A stretch of DNA of 33,610 nt, taken from the IMG/VR virus record IMGVR_UViG_3300043119_000756, positions 1 to 33,610 of that record; one strand, 5' to 3'. This document shows positions 1 through 7,310 of this stretch, one piece after another. The stretch's first letter is position 1. Every line of letters starts with the position of its first letter. The translations under genes and the position numbers were made by a program. The notes under the pieces are model-generated. The model made no database searches. It was given only the letters and a program-made list of their open reading frames with translations, and was not told the origin of the DNA. The DNA is from a virus.

Positions 1-87
1 CACGGGGGCCATTCCGGGCCGCCAGACCGGCAGCCCAAGTGCAGCGCAGGCAGCGCGGTAGCGGGCCGCAAGCGTCGGGGCGCTCAT
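1..87 (-). CDS. Hypothetical protein, partial at the left edge
   Basis: The reading frame starts at ATG 87-85 and is open to the edge of the window (29 codons, MSAPTLAARYRAAC...). The ATG overlaps the TGA of the upstream gene (ATGA), like most gene joints here. No family is recognised and the C-terminus is outside the window. If the sequence is circular, reading on into position 33610 gives five more residues and then a stop, for a 34-residue product. Confidence 0.5.
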   Translation of the reverse strand, partial: MSAPTLAARYRAACAALGLPVWRPGMAPV

Positions 88-644
88 GCCTCACCCCGCA
101 GCGCCGCGATCAGGTACACCCGCACCTCCTCCGCGTCATCCTCGCCCGGCGTCAGGTACGCGCCCAAGGGGTACTCGGGCAGCGAGGCAGCGGCCTCGGC
201 GATGACGGCGCGCAGGCGGTCGCGCTCGGCCAGGGCGGCGTCGCGCTCGCCCACTACGCGCTCCACCGCCGCGAGCAGGTCGGGCAGGTCATCGACGGCG
301 AGGTGGTCGGCGATGACGGCCCCGGTTCCGTTGGGGTGGACGGCGACCGCGACCGACCCAGCGAAGCCGCGCCACGCGACGACGTCGGCCAGGGCGGCGT
401 CGCGCTCGGCTTCGGCCGCCTGGGCGCGGGCCTCCATCTTGTTGTAGTTGCTGACCCCGTAGAACGGAAGCAGCGGGGTCGCGTAGCCCACCGTTGCGTT
501 CGCCTGTCGCCACGCGTCAAGCACGGTCGCCTCCACGCCGCTGGTTGTTGAGCCTTTGACCACCGACCACCGCCACCGGCCGGGGCTCAGGTCGCTGTCA
601 TACCGGGGGTCGGGCGTGTAAGCCTCGATGGTGATCTGGATCAT
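84..644 (-). CDS. Hypothetical phage protein with coiled-coil segment
   Basis: This 186-residue protein is not recognised. The N-terminus (MIQITIEAYTPDPRYDSD) looks beta-rich. Residues around 70-90 and 130-150 are rich in Ala, Glu and Arg (EARAQAAEAERDAALA, ERDAALAERDRL) and are likely coiled coil. The ATG overlaps the TGA of the small membrane-protein gene upstream, and its own TGA overlaps the next ATG, so it sits inside the leftward operon that starts near 1788. An accessory early function is possible but not shown. Confidence 0.7.
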   Translation of the reverse strand: MIQITIEAYTPDPRYDSDLSPGRWRWSVVKGSTTSGVEATVLDAWRQANATVGYATPLLPFYGVSNYNKMEARAQAAEAERDAALADVVAWRGFAGSVAVAVHPNGTGAVIADHLAVDDLPDLLAAVERVVGERDAALAERDRLRAVIAEAAASLPEYPLGAYLTPGEDDAEEVRVYLIAALRGEA

Positions 645-784
645 CGGGTCGCTCCATGCCGCTCGGCGCGGCAGTCGAGGTATCGGTTCTCAGCCGCGCC
701 CCACGCCACCACGGCGATGGCGAGGCCAATGAGGGCGGCGAGGGCGGCGATCGGCCAGGGGCCGAGGGGCCGAGGCGGGGTCAT
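641..784 (-). CDS. Small single-pass membrane protein (47 aa)
   Basis: This short gene runs from ATG 784-782 to TGA 643-641. Both ends overlap the neighbouring genes by ATGA. The product starts MTPPRPLGPW and has one hydrophobic stretch (PIAALAALIGLAIAVVAWG, residues about 11-29), followed by a polar, charged tail ending ERHGATR. That is the layout of a one-transmembrane protein with a short soluble C-terminus. A holin- or inhibitor-like role is possible, but nothing beyond topology supports it, and it lies far from the amidase gene. Confidence 0.6.
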   Translation of the reverse strand: MTPPRPLGPWPIAALAALIGLAIAVVAWGAAENRYLDCRAERHGATR

Positions 785-1179
785 TCGGGCACCGGGTAGC
801 CAACGGCGGCGGCGACATCGCGAAGCTGCGCGGCGCCGGCCCGCTGCACAGCGTCCACGATGCGGGCGCGGTGGTCATGCACGAAGATGTCGTCATCGAC
901 GGCTTGGCGGTGGACGGTTGCGCCCATGTGGATCCCCTCGGCGCTCTTGGGCACGCGGTGGACCATCCACGGGGGCAGACCCTCCCATCGCGGGGCGACA
1001 TCGGCCAGCACCACGATCCAGCTACGGCGGTTCTCGGCGACGATGACGGCATCGCGCCACATCGCGGAGCGGAGTGGGCCGCCGGAGCGGGTGCCGTCGG
1101 GGCGCTCGTAGCTTCGGCGGTTTAGGTCGAGGATCCACGCGGGGCTCCCGACGGCGATGGTGGCGGTCTGGTCAGGCAT
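781..1179 (-). CDS. Hypothetical protein
   Basis: The product is 132 residues from ATG 1179, which has an AAGGAG Shine-Dalgarno sequence six bases upstream. A longer start at ATG 1224 overlaps the previous stop (ATGA) and would add 15 residues (MTPPLPIPAARKEPT). I prefer the inner start for its ribosome binding site. The protein is mixed in composition, with Trp-containing segments (SPAWILDLNRRSYERPDG, SWIVVLADVAPRWEGLPPW), and is not recognised. It belongs to the leftward operon that begins at 1701. Confidence 0.65.
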   Translation of the reverse strand: MPDQTATIAVGSPAWILDLNRRSYERPDGTRSGGPLRSAMWRDAVIVAENRRSWIVVLADVAPRWEGLPPWMVHRVPKSAEGIHMGATVHRQAVDDDIFVHDHRARIVDAVQRAGAAQLRDVAAAVGYPVPE

Positions 1180-1220
1180 GGTCGGCTCCTTGCGGGCAGC
1201 GGGTATGGGTAGGGGCGGGG

Positions 1221-1454
1221 TCATCGTGCCTTCTCGATAGCGTTGAGTTGGTCACGCAGCATGAAAGCCCACTTCGTCCCCAGCGCTGTGTCCGGGAAGG
1301 ACATGAAGCCGCCCTGCCCGTTCGAGTTCAACTCCACCACAGGCTCCTGGTCGACCAGGATCGCCGTGATGTCAGCGGGGGTCAGCGCCCGCCATTTCTC
1401 GCTGTCTCGCACAAGACCCCAAGTCAGCCATCCGAACTGGTGCACCAAAATCAT
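1221..1454 (-). CDS. Hypothetical protein (77 aa)
   Basis: The start at ATG 1454 has GGAG six bases upstream. The upstream extension of this frame is Pro/Ser/Thr-rich and lies over the neighbouring gene, so it is rejected. The product starts MILVHQFGWLTWGLVRD and includes ALTPADITAILVDQEPVVEL. It looks like a small globular domain but is not recognised. Its stop overlaps the possible long start of the next gene. Confidence 0.65.
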   Translation of the reverse strand: MILVHQFGWLTWGLVRDSEKWRALTPADITAILVDQEPVVELNSNGQGGFMSFPDTALGTKWAFMLRDQLNAIEKAR

Positions 1455-1518
1455 AGTCGTCTCCGTTGGCCCCATCGGGCCGGTGTGGGGCCTTGCGGCG
1501 GCCCCGTGGCCGGGTGGC

Positions 1519-1701
1519 TCAAGCGTTGTCGATCCACTCGGCGGCGGCGCTGGCGTTGCGGCCGATCCAGCGGGTGAGGCCCGAGGCGTACCGGATGAAC
1601 CAACCGGGGCCGAAGTTCGGGACGTACTTCTCGGTGTAGTAGATCTGGACACCATCAAGGTTGCGGGCAGCGAGGGCGTTCAGGCGGGCGGTGGCGGTCA
1701 T
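1519..1701 (-). CDS. Hypothetical protein (60 aa), first gene of its operon
   Basis: The start is ATG 1701 with GGAG five bases upstream. An ATG at 1764 in the same frame lies inside the predicted -10 element and is rejected. The product (MTATARLNALAARNLDG, then VQIYYTEKYVPNFGPGWFIRY, WIGRNASAAAEWIDNA) is rich in aromatic residues and unrecognised. It is the first gene after the promoter and palindrome at 1760-1788, so its unit is probably controlled separately from the terminase gene behind it. Confidence 0.65.
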   Translation of the reverse strand: MTATARLNALAARNLDGVQIYYTEKYVPNFGPGWFIRYASGLTRWIGRNASAAAEWIDNA

Positions 1702-1759
1702 GGTGGCTCCGGTGGGCTGGGCCCGGTGGCGGTCGGCTGGTGTGCCGCCCCGCCCACAA

Positions 1760-1788
1760 AGCATAGCGCGCTATGCTGTACCCCGCAA
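1760..1788 (-). promoter_or_regulatory. Leftward promoter overlapping a perfect 18-bp palindrome
   Basis: On the minus strand TTGCGG (1788-1783) and TATGCT (1765-1760) are separated by exactly 17 bases, as in a sigma-70-type promoter. The last part of the spacer and the -10 lie in AGCATAGCGCGCTATGCT (1760-1777), a perfect palindrome. Its core recurs at 4044-4055 and 11709-11720. A protein bound here would cover the -10, so repression is the simplest reading. Predicted transcription starts near 1753, ahead of the gene at 1701. Confidence 0.65.
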
Positions 1789-1806
1789 GCCCGACCGAAA
1801 ACATTT

Positions 1807-3540
1807 CTACAGCGCGTCCAAAGCCCCCATCAGCACGCTAATATCAACGCCCCGTTCCGCCGCGTCCCTCGCCAGCGCATAGGCGCGCTCTACCGCATCG
1901 AGGCCATCGTCGTGGATGCTGGCCCGCGGGAAGCCGGCGAGCTGGACATCGAGCCGCAGGCGCGACACCTCGCCAGGCAGCACGCCCGCGTCCACGTCGG
2001 CGAGCTGCAGCTGCCCCGTCTCCAGCGGCAGCCCGAGGCTCGCCAGCCGCGGGGCCTTCGCCCCGGTCGTGTGCGCCAGGCCGAGCGGCGGCGCCGAGGG
2101 GCGGCGCGCCCTGTCTGCCTCGCGCTGGAGCCGGCTCCACTCGTCCTGCAGCAGCGCCCCGCCCTGGTTTGCCTCGGCCCCGACCTTGGGTGCCCAGCGC
2201 CGATACCGAGCCCACAGCCCCCACAGCCGGGCCACGGACTGCGCCGGGGCCTCGCGCACAGCGACGTGCTCAAGGACGGCGGCCAGCCCGGTGCGACGGT
2301 GGACGGCGACCACGGCGAGGCCCGAGAAGTCGTTGCGGTCCACTTGGTGGCTGTTCCGCGGGTCGAGCCACACCCCGATGTCGCAGTCGCCGAGGCCGAC
2401 CTCGAGCCCGTCGTGCGTCCGCCACCCCACGGGCAGCCCATCGCCGTCCTCGCGCAAGATGGCCCGCCGGATGTGGTGGACCGCGAAGACCTGCGCGTCG
2501 CCGCTGATGGGGCGCTGCTGGTAGTCGCGGAAAAAGCCGACCCGTCCGCCATCCCACAGCCGCTCGACCAGCGACCACAACGGCTGGTAGACCGGGTGGA
2601 GCACCCGCCCGCCGCGGTCGAGCTCATCCCGGTGCCGCAGGTACAGGGCCCTCGCCGTCGCCCTCCGCTGCGGGTCGCTGCGGTCGAGGTAGGCCCGGCG
2701 CACCTCCTCCCACCGCGAGCCCGGCCGGTCCACGCCCTCGCCCAGCCCCTCTGGCCAGCTCAGCACGGCGGGGAGCGTGGTGCGGTCCCAGCCGAGGTCC
2801 GTCTCGGCGTGGCTCGGCAGGCTACCCTCGCCCAGGTCCGTGGCGCCGTAGATGCAGGCCAGCCCACCCTCCGGTGGCCCAAGGTTCCCGATGTCGTCGG
2901 CCAATCGCGCGCGCATCCGGGCCCGCGTGCTCGGAGAGTCGAGGTGCTCCGGCTTTTCGACGTCATCGAGGACAACCAGCGTCGGGCGCTTCCCGTCCCG
3001 GTTGAGCCCCCGAATGGTGCCGCTGAGCGCCCGCGCCGACAGGTGCACCACGCCCCCGCCGCCGCTCACCTGAGCTTCGGAGAGGTTGCCGATCCACGCC
3101 CGCGCCCCGTGGAGCCGCCGCAGCAGGGGCCGCTCCGTCGCATCGGCGAGCCCGCGCAGCGTGCCGACTTCGGCGTCAACGGCGGTCGCCTCCGGGCCGA
3201 TGACGACGACATAGGGCTCCAGCCGATGCAGCACCCGATGCAGCAGACCCAAGCGAAGGAGCGAGGTCTTGGCACCGCCCCGCGGCCCCGTCACCACCCG
3301 CCGCCGCGGGCTCAGCCCGGCGCGCTCGGCCGGCAGCGGGAGGGTGTCGAACCAACCGCCGATGTCGTGGTGGAGGGCCGAATACTCGGCGCGCACCACC
3401 TCGGGAAAGCACACGCGCCCCCACAGCAGCATGTCCCGCTGGCACTCCCGGCGCAGCACCGGCAGCCGCTGCTCGGCGGGGAGCGCGGCGACGGCGCGCA
3501 GGTAGGCCGCCGTGCTGATGCCGCTGGCGCCGATGCTCAC
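1807..3540 (-). CDS. terL: Phage terminase large subunit
   Basis: This is the ATPase-nuclease that pumps DNA into proheads and cuts it. From a GTG start at 3540, overlapping the previous TGA as GTGA, the product is 577 residues. The longer in-frame start at 3762 is rejected because it covers a separate gene. Visible motifs are a Walker A-like GPRGGAKTS (85-93), Walker B LVVLDDVE (188-195), and a C-terminal RNase H-like nuclease with acidic residues in DCDIGVWLD (385-393), GAEANQGG (454-461) and IHDDGLDA (542-549). It is unusual that the gene sits more than 10 kb from the portal gene on the opposite strand, among early-type genes. Its own promoter and operator lie at 4026-4055. Confidence 0.92.
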   Translation of the reverse strand: MSIGASGISTAAYLRAVAALPAEQRLPVLRRECQRDMLLWGRVCFPEVVRAEYSALHHDIGGWFDTLPLPAERAGLSPRRRVVTGPRGGAKTSLLRLGLLHRVLHRLEPYVVVIGPEATAVDAEVGTLRGLADATERPLLRRLHGARAWIGNLSEAQVSGGGGVVHLSARALSGTIRGLNRDGKRPTLVVLDDVEKPEHLDSPSTRARMRARLADDIGNLGPPEGGLACIYGATDLGEGSLPSHAETDLGWDRTTLPAVLSWPEGLGEGVDRPGSRWEEVRRAYLDRSDPQRRATARALYLRHRDELDRGGRVLHPVYQPLWSLVERLWDGGRVGFFRDYQQRPISGDAQVFAVHHIRRAILREDGDGLPVGWRTHDGLEVGLGDCDIGVWLDPRNSHQVDRNDFSGLAVVAVHRRTGLAAVLEHVAVREAPAQSVARLWGLWARYRRWAPKVGAEANQGGALLQDEWSRLQREADRARRPSAPPLGLAHTTGAKAPRLASLGLPLETGQLQLADVDAGVLPGEVSRLRLDVQLAGFPRASIHDDGLDAVERAYALARDAAERGVDISVLMGALDAL

Positions 3541-3779
3541 GCCGCACCAAAAAGCAGCGCCTGACCCGCCGCCACCACGCCCGGCGCGAGCGGCTGCGGA
3601 CGCTTGCGGGCCGCCGCTCCGGGGTCCCAGCCCGCCGCCGCCTCGCTCGCCTCGGCCCACGTCGGCCACCGGCCGGGGTGAAGCTCCCAGGCGTCCGGCG
3701 CGGGCCGGTGCGCCGAGACGCTCCACGCGCCGCTCGGGCGCTGGAAGACCACACGGGTCCAAGGGTCGGCGGGGCTCAT
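3537..3779 (-). CDS. Hypothetical protein upstream of terminase (80 aa)
   Basis: The product begins MSPADPWTRVVFQRPSGAW and contains AWELHPGRWPTWAEASEAAAGW, which resembles a small beta-sheet domain followed by a helix. No family is recognised. Its ATG overlaps the stop of the gene before it, and its TGA overlaps the terminase GTG, so translation of terminase is probably coupled to it. Small size and position would allow a packaging accessory role, but the sequence does not prove this. Confidence 0.65.
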   Translation of the reverse strand: MSPADPWTRVVFQRPSGAWSVSAHRPAPDAWELHPGRWPTWAEASEAAAGWDPGAAARKRPQPLAPGVVAAGQALLFGAA

Positions 3780-3994
3780 GCCAGCCTCCCGAAAAGCTGC
3801 CGGGCCAGCATCACCGCCAGCCGCCGCCCCTCATCGGTGGTCGGGAAGCACACCACGCGCCCCTCCCGCACCGCGTACACCACCACGGGCGCGTCATCCC
3901 CGAGCTGCGCCGCCACGTCCTCGGCTGTCATCGGCGCCCCGTGCTCGGGCTGAACCACGAGCTCCCCACCGTCCTTGACCACGCTGAATCTCAT
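3776..3994 (-). CDS. Hypothetical protein (72 aa), first gene of the terminase unit
   Basis: The start at ATG 3994 has GGAGGT five bases upstream. The earlier in-frame ATG at 4045 lies inside the palindrome and upstream of the predicted transcription start, so it is rejected. The product (MRFSVVKDGGELVVQPEHG, then VVYAVREGRVVCFPTTDEG) looks like a compact beta-sheet protein ending in a helix (RRLAVMLARQLFGRLA). It is unrecognised. It precedes the 80-residue gene and terL. Confidence 0.65.
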   Translation of the reverse strand: MRFSVVKDGGELVVQPEHGAPMTAEDVAAQLGDDAPVVVYAVREGRVVCFPTTDEGRRLAVMLARQLFGRLA

Positions 3995-4025
3995 CCCCAC
4001 CTCCCGGCCGCACCGCGGCTCCACC

Positions 4026-4055
4026 CCTATATCGGCTCCACCCATAGCGCGCTAT
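4026..4055 (-). promoter_or_regulatory. Leftward promoter with ATAGCGCGCTAT palindrome over the -35
   Basis: On the minus strand TAGCGC (4054-4049) and TATAGG (4031-4026) are 17 bases apart, giving a start near 4019 and a short leader to ATG 3994. The 12-bp palindrome ATAGCGCGCTAT (4044-4055) covers the -35 and contains the TAG stop of the gene at 4052-4546. The -35 departs from the best form (TA for TT). An alternative -10, TATGGG (4046-4041), lacks a good -35. The site matches those at 1760-1777 and 11708-11721. Confidence 0.5.
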
Positions 4056-4546
4056 AGCCCCGTCGCGCCCGCCCTCGACATCGCCAGCGCCTGCGCCGCC
4101 GCAACCTCAGCGACCCGCTCCAGCGCGGCGCTCAGCGCGTCCCCCTCCGCAGCACCCGCGCCCGCGAGCCCCTCGGGGTCCACCCACGCCCGCTCGGCCC
4201 GCCACAAGGCGACGGCCTCCCCGACGCGCTTGGGGTCTTCGCTCGCCAGCCCGCGGCGCACCGCGAGGATGACGGCGCGCGCCACCTCCCGCTCGCTCAC
4301 CGGACCGTCATCCGGCTCGCGCTCCGGCTCGCTCGCTGCGAGTGCCTCCGCGGCAGCGGCAGCGGCGGCCGGGGCCTTGGCGGCGTCGCCTTCCAGGGCC
4401 GCCCCAATGGCCCGCCACGCAGCCACACGGGCCGCCGCGCGCAGAGTCGCCGGGGTGAGCGCGGGGGCGCCGGCGAGGGTGAGGGTCCACGCCTCGACCT
4501 GCTCGGTGAGCGGGGCGGGCGGTTCGGTGGTCTTCGGTGCCATCAT
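4052..4546 (-). CDS. Hypothetical protein; possible terminase small subunit
   Basis: The 164-residue product is Ala- and Glu-rich and mostly helical by composition. It has a central acidic, Pro-containing linker (SEPEREPDDGPVSEREVARA) and a C-terminal helical part. Two adjacent ATGs (4546 and 4543) are possible starts after GGAG. Small terminase subunits are short, helical and often lie just before terL, so this is a candidate by position and size only; no helix-turn-helix is obvious. A promoter lies between it and the terminase unit, which weakens the case. Confidence 0.6.
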   Translation of the reverse strand: MMAPKTTEPPAPLTEQVEAWTLTLAGAPALTPATLRAAARVAAWRAIGAALEGDAAKAPAAAAAAAEALAASEPEREPDDGPVSEREVARAVILAVRRGLASEDPKRVGEAVALWRAERAWVDPEGLAGAGAAEGDALSAALERVAEVAAAQALAMSRAGATGL

Positions 4547-4722
4547 CGCTCCGTGGGGGCCGCGCCCCGCAGCAGGTCCGCCAGCGCGCGCTCAGCGGCG
4601 GCGCGGGCATCGGTTTCGGTGGCGTGCATCACGAAGGAGCGCCACAGCGGCCGGTTCTCGTCATCCACCACCCATGCCGCCCATCCTCTGCGATTGGCTA
4701 GCGGGCAGGTGCCGGTCTTCAT
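4543..4722 (-). CDS. Hypothetical protein (59 aa)
   Basis: The gene runs from ATG 4722 (overlapping the methyltransferase TGA as ATGA) to a TGA that overlaps the next start. The product (MKTGTCPLANRRGWAAWVVD, DENRPLWRSFVMHATETDA, then helix ARAAAERALADLL) looks like a small beta-beta-alpha domain. It is not recognised. The tight joints suggest co-translation with the methyltransferase gene upstream. Confidence 0.6.
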   Translation of the reverse strand: MKTGTCPLANRRGWAAWVVDDENRPLWRSFVMHATETDARAAAERALADLLRGAAPTER

Positions 4723-5300
4723 GCTCGCCCCCGCGGGCGCCAGTCGCCGAGCCCGTGAATCGTCGTCGCCGGCTGGAACGGCCCGCGGTGCCAGACGCAG
4801 AAGACCGACCCGCAGGTGTCGCCGCTCCCCAGCACCGCGCCGCCCGGCCCGCCCCATCGAGGCCGCTGCGAAGAGACGGCCATCATGTGCGGCGGGTCGG
4901 TTTGGTTCATGAGCTGCTCGATCGTCGTCGCCCGCAGCAGCAGCCCGAGCACCGGGGCCCGGAGCGCCGACTGGAGCGCCCGCATGTCCCGCACCGTCTC
5001 GTAGACGCCGACGTAGTGCGGATTCGTGACGATGATCGGGGACTGCCCCGGCTCCAGCTTCGGCCGCCAGTCCGCCGCGGCGACGCGCTCGCACGGGTAG
5101 CCGGGGGCCGCGTCTGGGTCGATGTCGCACCCCAACGCCCCGACCGCCCAGACCTCGGCCCCGGCGCGGCCAAAGGCGCCGCCACCCGAGCAGGGCTCCA
5201 AGACGACATCAGGGGCGGCCACGCGCCGGGCGAGCCATTGGAGGCAAGCCAAAGCAAGCCGGTCATCGGTGTAGTAGCGACCCAATGGGTCACGGCTCAT
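4719..5300 (-). CDS. N6-adenine DNA methyltransferase-like protein
   Basis: The 193-residue product has the SAM-binding motif EPCSGGGAF (35-43), an acidic residue after the second strand (GCDID, 58-62) and the catalytic motif NPHY (93-96), a variant of (D/N)PPY that marks amino-methyltransferases. The C-terminal part (VLGLLLRATTIEQL, SSQRPRWGG, VFCVWHRG) fits small phage adenine methyltransferases. Methylating phage DNA could protect it from host restriction or alter regulation. The gene joins both neighbours by ATGA overlaps. No partner restriction enzyme is visible. The Pro-to-His change in the motif means activity should not be assumed. Confidence 0.8.
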   Translation of the reverse strand: MSRDPLGRYYTDDRLALACLQWLARRVAAPDVVLEPCSGGGAFGRAGAEVWAVGALGCDIDPDAAPGYPCERVAAADWRPKLEPGQSPIIVTNPHYVGVYETVRDMRALQSALRAPVLGLLLRATTIEQLMNQTDPPHMMAVSSQRPRWGGPGGAVLGSGDTCGSVFCVWHRGPFQPATTIHGLGDWRPRGRA

Positions 5301-5491
5301 CGGTCACCTCGCAGGTGCGCCGGGACTCGGCGCGAGCGGTCGGCCAGCGCGGAGATCAGCAGGTCATCGTGGGCGGTGGGCAGCGGCCGGCGACGCAGGC
5401 CCGGCACGTCGTCGGCCCGGTCGGCGTCGGCAGCCTTGCGGGCGCGGTGCTCTGCGGTGGTGCGCGGGCGGCGCATGATGTAGCGCCTCAT
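5297..5491 (-). CDS. Small Arg-rich hypothetical protein (64 aa)
   Basis: The product (MRRYIMRRPRTTAEHRARKA, then LRRRPLPTAHDDLLISALAD) is strongly basic, so nucleic-acid binding is plausible but unproven. The ATG at 5491 overlaps the stop of the upstream coiled-coil gene, and the TGA overlaps the methyltransferase ATG. A second in-frame ATG at 5476 is a possible start. No family is recognised. Confidence 0.55.
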   Translation of the reverse strand: MRRYIMRRPRTTAEHRARKAADADRADDVPGLRRRPLPTAHDDLLISALADRSRRVPAHLRGDR

Positions 5492-6357
5492 CGCACACCC
5501 TTAGCCCAAGCGGTCGCCAGCCCGAGCACCAGCGCGGCGCGGTCCATGAGTTCGCCAGCGCCGCCGATCGACACCCGCCCGAGCGCAACGGCCACCGGAG
5601 ATCCGCTCCGAAGCAAGGCGGCCACGTCAGCGCCGCGCAGGGCCGATACCACCCGCGGCGCGCGGGTGATGCGGTCTGCCGCGGCGAGTTGCTCCACCTC
5701 GCTGAGCACGCCAATGGAGGCGGGGCGGGCGGGGCTGGGCTCGGGGCGGGCCCGTGCCTCTCGCTCCAGCTCAGCGACGCGCGCCCGAAGCTCAGCGACG
5801 CGCGCCCGAAGCTCGGCCGCCTGCCCTCGGAGCTCAGCCACCTGCGCCTCTGCCTGCACCGCCCGGTCGCGCTGCTGTGCCGCGTGCGCGCGCTCAGCTT
5901 CGGCCTCGGCGGTGGCCTTGACCACGTCTGCGCGGCTGGTCTCCAGGGTGCGGACCCGTCGAGCATTGGCGTTGACCTTGGCTTGAGCGGCGCGCACAGC
6001 CTTGGCGAGCGCCGCCGACCGCTCCCGCTCCGTCTCCAGGGCGTCGCGCGCGACCTGCAGCCGCGTCCGAAGCCCATCGGTGAGCGCCACTGCCTCGTCG
6101 CGGTCTGAGCACAGCTCCCCGATTCGGTCGATGATGGGCTTGACGTGGAGGTGCTCGGGGGCTGGCCCCATGCCGAGGGCCCCCCGCACCGAGGCTGCCA
6201 AGTCATCCCGGCGAGCCTTCCAGCGTGACACCTGCCCGGCTTCGCTGTTGGCCCTGTTGGTGGACGTCTTCGCCGTCTGCTGTGCGACCGCGAGCAGGCG
6301 GCGCAGCTCGGCGACGTCTTCAAGGCTTGCGGCCCCAGCCGGAACCTCAGCGGTCAT
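5488..6357 (-). CDS. Coiled-coil protein with heptad repeats
   Basis: From ATG 6357, ten bases inside the end of the RusA-like gene, the product is 289 residues. The earlier ATG at 6441 lies deep in the resolvase gene and is rejected. Residues from about 85 to 215 are continuous heptad-like sequence (TLETSRADVVKATAEAEAER, AELRGQAAELRARVAELRAR), predicting a long coiled coil. The C-terminal 75 residues (SEVEQLAAADRITRAPRVVS...) look globular. A perfect 21-bp tandem duplication (5770-5811) encodes two heptads. No enzyme motif is seen; a scaffold or oligomeric accessory role in the early operon is likely. Confidence 0.7.
   Translation of the reverse strand: MTAEVPAGAASLEDVAELRRLLAVAQQTAKTSTNRANSEAGQVSRWKARRDDLAASVRGALGMGPAPEHLHVKPIIDRIGELCSDRDEAVALTDGLRTRLQVARDALETERERSAALAKAVRAAQAKVNANARRVRTLETSRADVVKATAEAEAERAHAAQQRDRAVQAEAQVAELRGQAAELRARVAELRARVAELEREARARPEPSPARPASIGVLSEVEQLAAADRITRAPRVVSALRGADVAALLRSGSPVAVALGRVSIGGAGELMDRAALVLGLATAWAKGVR
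5770..5811. repeat. Perfect 2 x 21-bp tandem repeat in the coiled-coil gene
   Basis: Two identical 21-base units occupy 5770-5790 and 5791-5811. Each encodes one heptad (LRARVAE in the minus-strand product), so a unit can be gained or lost without shifting the frame or breaking the coiled-coil register. Confidence 0.9.
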
Positions 6358-6808
6358 GCCCCACCCCGATGGCGCGCACGCGGACCTCGCAGCAGCTACG
6401 CTCGCGAGCGTCGCGGGCGTAGCTGCTGGTGTGCACCGCAACCGCGCCCCACACCCGCCGGGTGTTCTCGGCGCACACCTGCTTATCGTTCACCACCACG
6501 CCCGACTCTTGAAGCACGTCCATCACGCCCTTGAGCACGTTGTCAAGGTCCGGGCTCCCGACGTGCGGAGCTCGCGCTGCGCCGCCCCGGAGCGCCGGGG
6601 TCAGCGGGCGCTGAATCACGATGACCAGCTCCAACTCCACCGGCCCGTCGTGCCGCAGCATGCGCGCCTCCGCTACAGCAGCACAGGCGGCCCTCTTCCA
6701 CGCGACGTACTGGAGCGGCATGTAGACCCCGTTGACGCCCAGCCTTGGCCGATTCCAGGCCACAACGCCGTCGAACCGCACCGAGCACCACCCATCCTCG
6801 CCGCTCAT
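6347..6808 (-). CDS. rusA: RusA-family Holliday junction resolvase
   Basis: The 153-residue product matches the RusA endonuclease family, dimeric metal-dependent enzymes that cut four-way junctions. The signature PDLDNVLKGVMDVLQESGVV followed by NDKQV (86-111) carries the expected acidic residues D87, D89, D97 and D108, with K109. The N-terminus has the usual substrate-binding basic segment (AWNRPRLG, 17-24). In this phage it would resolve branched DNA from replication or ERF-driven annealing before packaging. It overlaps the next gene by 11 bases and the previous gene by ATGA. Confidence 0.88.
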   Translation of the reverse strand: MSGEDGWCSVRFDGVVAWNRPRLGVNGVYMPLQYVAWKRAACAAVAEARMLRHDGPVELELVIVIQRPLTPALRGGAARAPHVGSPDLDNVLKGVMDVLQESGVVVNDKQVCAENTRRVWGAVAVHTSSYARDARERSCCEVRVRAIGVGHDR

Positions 6809-7068
6809 GCCGCACCCCCGGCGGCGACGTGCTTATTCCAGCGGGCCCGCGCCCGCGCAAGCGAGTCGCTCGTGATGATGTCGGTTCGGCCGAGCAGCTT
6901 CCAGCAGCCCGACCAGGTGGCGAGGAGCCGCCCATCCTCCAGCCGGGCCACGAGCTTCCGCCGGATGAGGCTCCGCACGGTGGCCTCGCTCTTGGTGTCG
7001 GTCCCACCGCTTGCAGCGATGCACGCCAGGGCCCACCACTGCGGCTTGCTCAGGTCTTTCGCCTTCAT
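6805..7068 (-). CDS. Small winged-helix-like protein (87 aa)
   Basis: The sequence (LSKPQWWALACIAASGGTDT, ATVRSLIRRKLVARLEDGRL) follows the pattern of a winged helix: helix, a short helix-turn-helix ending in IRRKLV, and a hairpin wing. It could bind DNA, which makes it one candidate for the regulator of the palindromic operators, though dimerisation is not evident. It joins both neighbours by ATGA overlaps. The assignment rests on pattern alone. Confidence 0.6.
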   Translation of the reverse strand: MKAKDLSKPQWWALACIAASGGTDTKSEATVRSLIRRKLVARLEDGRLLATWSGCWKLLGRTDIITSDSLARARARWNKHVAAGGAA

Positions 7069-7310
7069 CGCCCCACCTCCGCGAGCCGCATGCGCAGCCC
7101 GGCCACCTCGATCTCGAGCTCATCGATGCGCACCGCCCGCTCGGCCGCCTCATCGCGCGCCTCGCCCCGCTGCACTTCGACCGCCGCGACCCAAGCCCGC
7201 ACCGCGAGCTCGGCCGCCCTCGACTCGCGCCGCAGGCTGGCAACCCCGATCAGCCACGCCAAGCCCTCGCGCCCCGTAGCCTCGGCCTCCCCGACCATGC
7301 GCTTACCCAT
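7065..7310 (-). CDS. Hypothetical helical protein (81 aa)
   Basis: The product is almost all charged and Ala/Leu helix (RAAELAVRAWVAAVEVQRGE, RIDELEIEVAGLRMRLAEVG) and probably forms a coiled coil. The start at ATG 7310 lies within the end of the preceding gene (ATGGGTAA). An inner ATG at 7298 is also possible. No family is recognised. Confidence 0.6.
   Translation of the reverse strand: MGKRMVGEAEATGREGLAWLIGVASLRRESRAAELAVRAWVAAVEVQRGEARDEAAERAVRIDELEIEVAGLRMRLAEVGR

Noticed and set aside
1243-3564. 773-codon open frame on the plus strand
   Set aside because: It is antisense to the terminase gene, whose motifs are clear on the minus strand.
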